Assembly (NCBI GenBank): GCA_947175035.1
Contig: CAMWLG010000009.1
Span: 1 to 64,000, forward strand
DNA: 64,000 nt
Direction of reading: 5' to 3'
DNA from: an uncultured Lachnospiraceae bacterium
Lineage (GTDB): Bacteria; Bacillota; Clostridia; Lachnospirales; Lachnospiraceae
The translations under genes and the position numbers were made by a program. This document shows, in pieces, positions 63,870 to 64,000 of the stretch. Below the pieces are notes generated by a model. It was not told the DNA's origin and did not search any database. It saw nothing but the letters and a program-made list of their open reading frames with translations. The first letter of the stretch is position 1; each line of letters opens with the position of its first letter.

Positions 63870-64000
63870 GATTTGACGTTTACTCTCAGAAACAGCAAAG
63901 CTTAACAATTTGAGACCTTATTATTATTTCAAGCATCTGCTCACAGAGCTGCCAAACCTTTGTGATGATAATGGAAATATAGAACCTGCAGAGCTGGATC
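63870..64000 (+). mobile_element. IS66 transposase (TnpC) C-terminal fragment, opposite strand, cut by window edge
   Basis: On the plus strand the frame SETAKLNNLRPYYYFKHLLTELPNLCDDNGNIEPAELD matches the C-terminal end of IS66 TnpC. It lies only about 80 bases from the tnpA start but points the other way, so it is not the tnpC of that element; it is part of another copy or an inverted remnant. It continues beyond the window. Confidence 0.75.

Overview
This 64 kb window looks like a chromosome segment from a Lachnospiraceae-type bacterium (Bacillota, Clostridia). The reasons are strong GGAGG ribosome binding sites, sigma-A promoters of TTGACA-17-TATAAT type, a single-chain PurL with a built-in glutaminase domain, anaerobic ribonucleotide reductase (nrdDG), the rimP-nusA-ylxR-ylxQ-infB-rbfA-nrnA-truB-ribF operon, and several family-typical small proteins. 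Nearly all genes lie on the minus strand; only the cyclic-nucleotide-domain gene, the PAS-GGDEF-EAL gene and an IS66 tnpC fragment are on the plus strand.

Layout. 1-420: four tRNAs (Lys, Gln, His, Arg) behind one promoter. 0.5-4.3 kb: a lipoprotein operon with a solute-binding-like lipoprotein. 4.3-10.6 kb: EAL-HDOD protein, purL, a TetR regulator and a split DUF6508-like gene. 10.7-15.6 kb: an unusual cyclic-nucleotide-domain protein, an OFA-type MFS transporter, small proteins, a GNAT acetyltransferase and tRNA-Trp. 15.8-23.3 kb: c-di-GMP enzyme, orphan response regulator, radA, a small conserved protein, and gntR-clpC with a promoter embedded in a palindrome. 23.3-29.1 kb: SH3 membrane protein, zinc-ribbon protein and purE-M-N-D behind a leader hairpin. 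29.2-35.2 kb: a ten-gene accessory-looking cluster. 35.5-41.2 kb: SDR, recA-recX with SOS boxes, nrdD-nrdG with tandem NrdR boxes. 41.3-53.2 kb: large secreted protein, sugar kinase, rpsO-pnp, NlpC/P60 hydrolase with WalR-like boxes, tcdA and Na/Pi symporter. 52.3-60.9 kb: the translation-factor operon. 61-64 kb: an Rpn-family protein and decayed IS66 pieces.

The most interesting region is 29187-35152. A LytTR regulator is followed by an amidase, a jacalin-type lectin, a GH24 lysozyme, two different DUF2589 proteins, two small unknown proteins, a STAS protein and an RsbW-like kinase. Close spacing and a common strand suggest one operon. The two peptidoglycan-cleaving enzymes, lectin and paired DUF2589 proteins, with no visible phage structural genes, suggest an uncharacterised cell-envelope or lytic/secretion system. 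Between the regulator and the amidase lie three 23-bp dyad repeats that could be its operator. Its function is inference only.

Regulation visible in sequence includes LexA-type boxes at recA, two NrdR-like boxes 31 bp apart at nrdD, a TGTAAC-type direct repeat at the NlpC/P60 gene, and a 17-bp palindrome overlapping the gntR-clpC promoter. All coordinates were read by eye; family assignments come from motif recognition and no database search was run.
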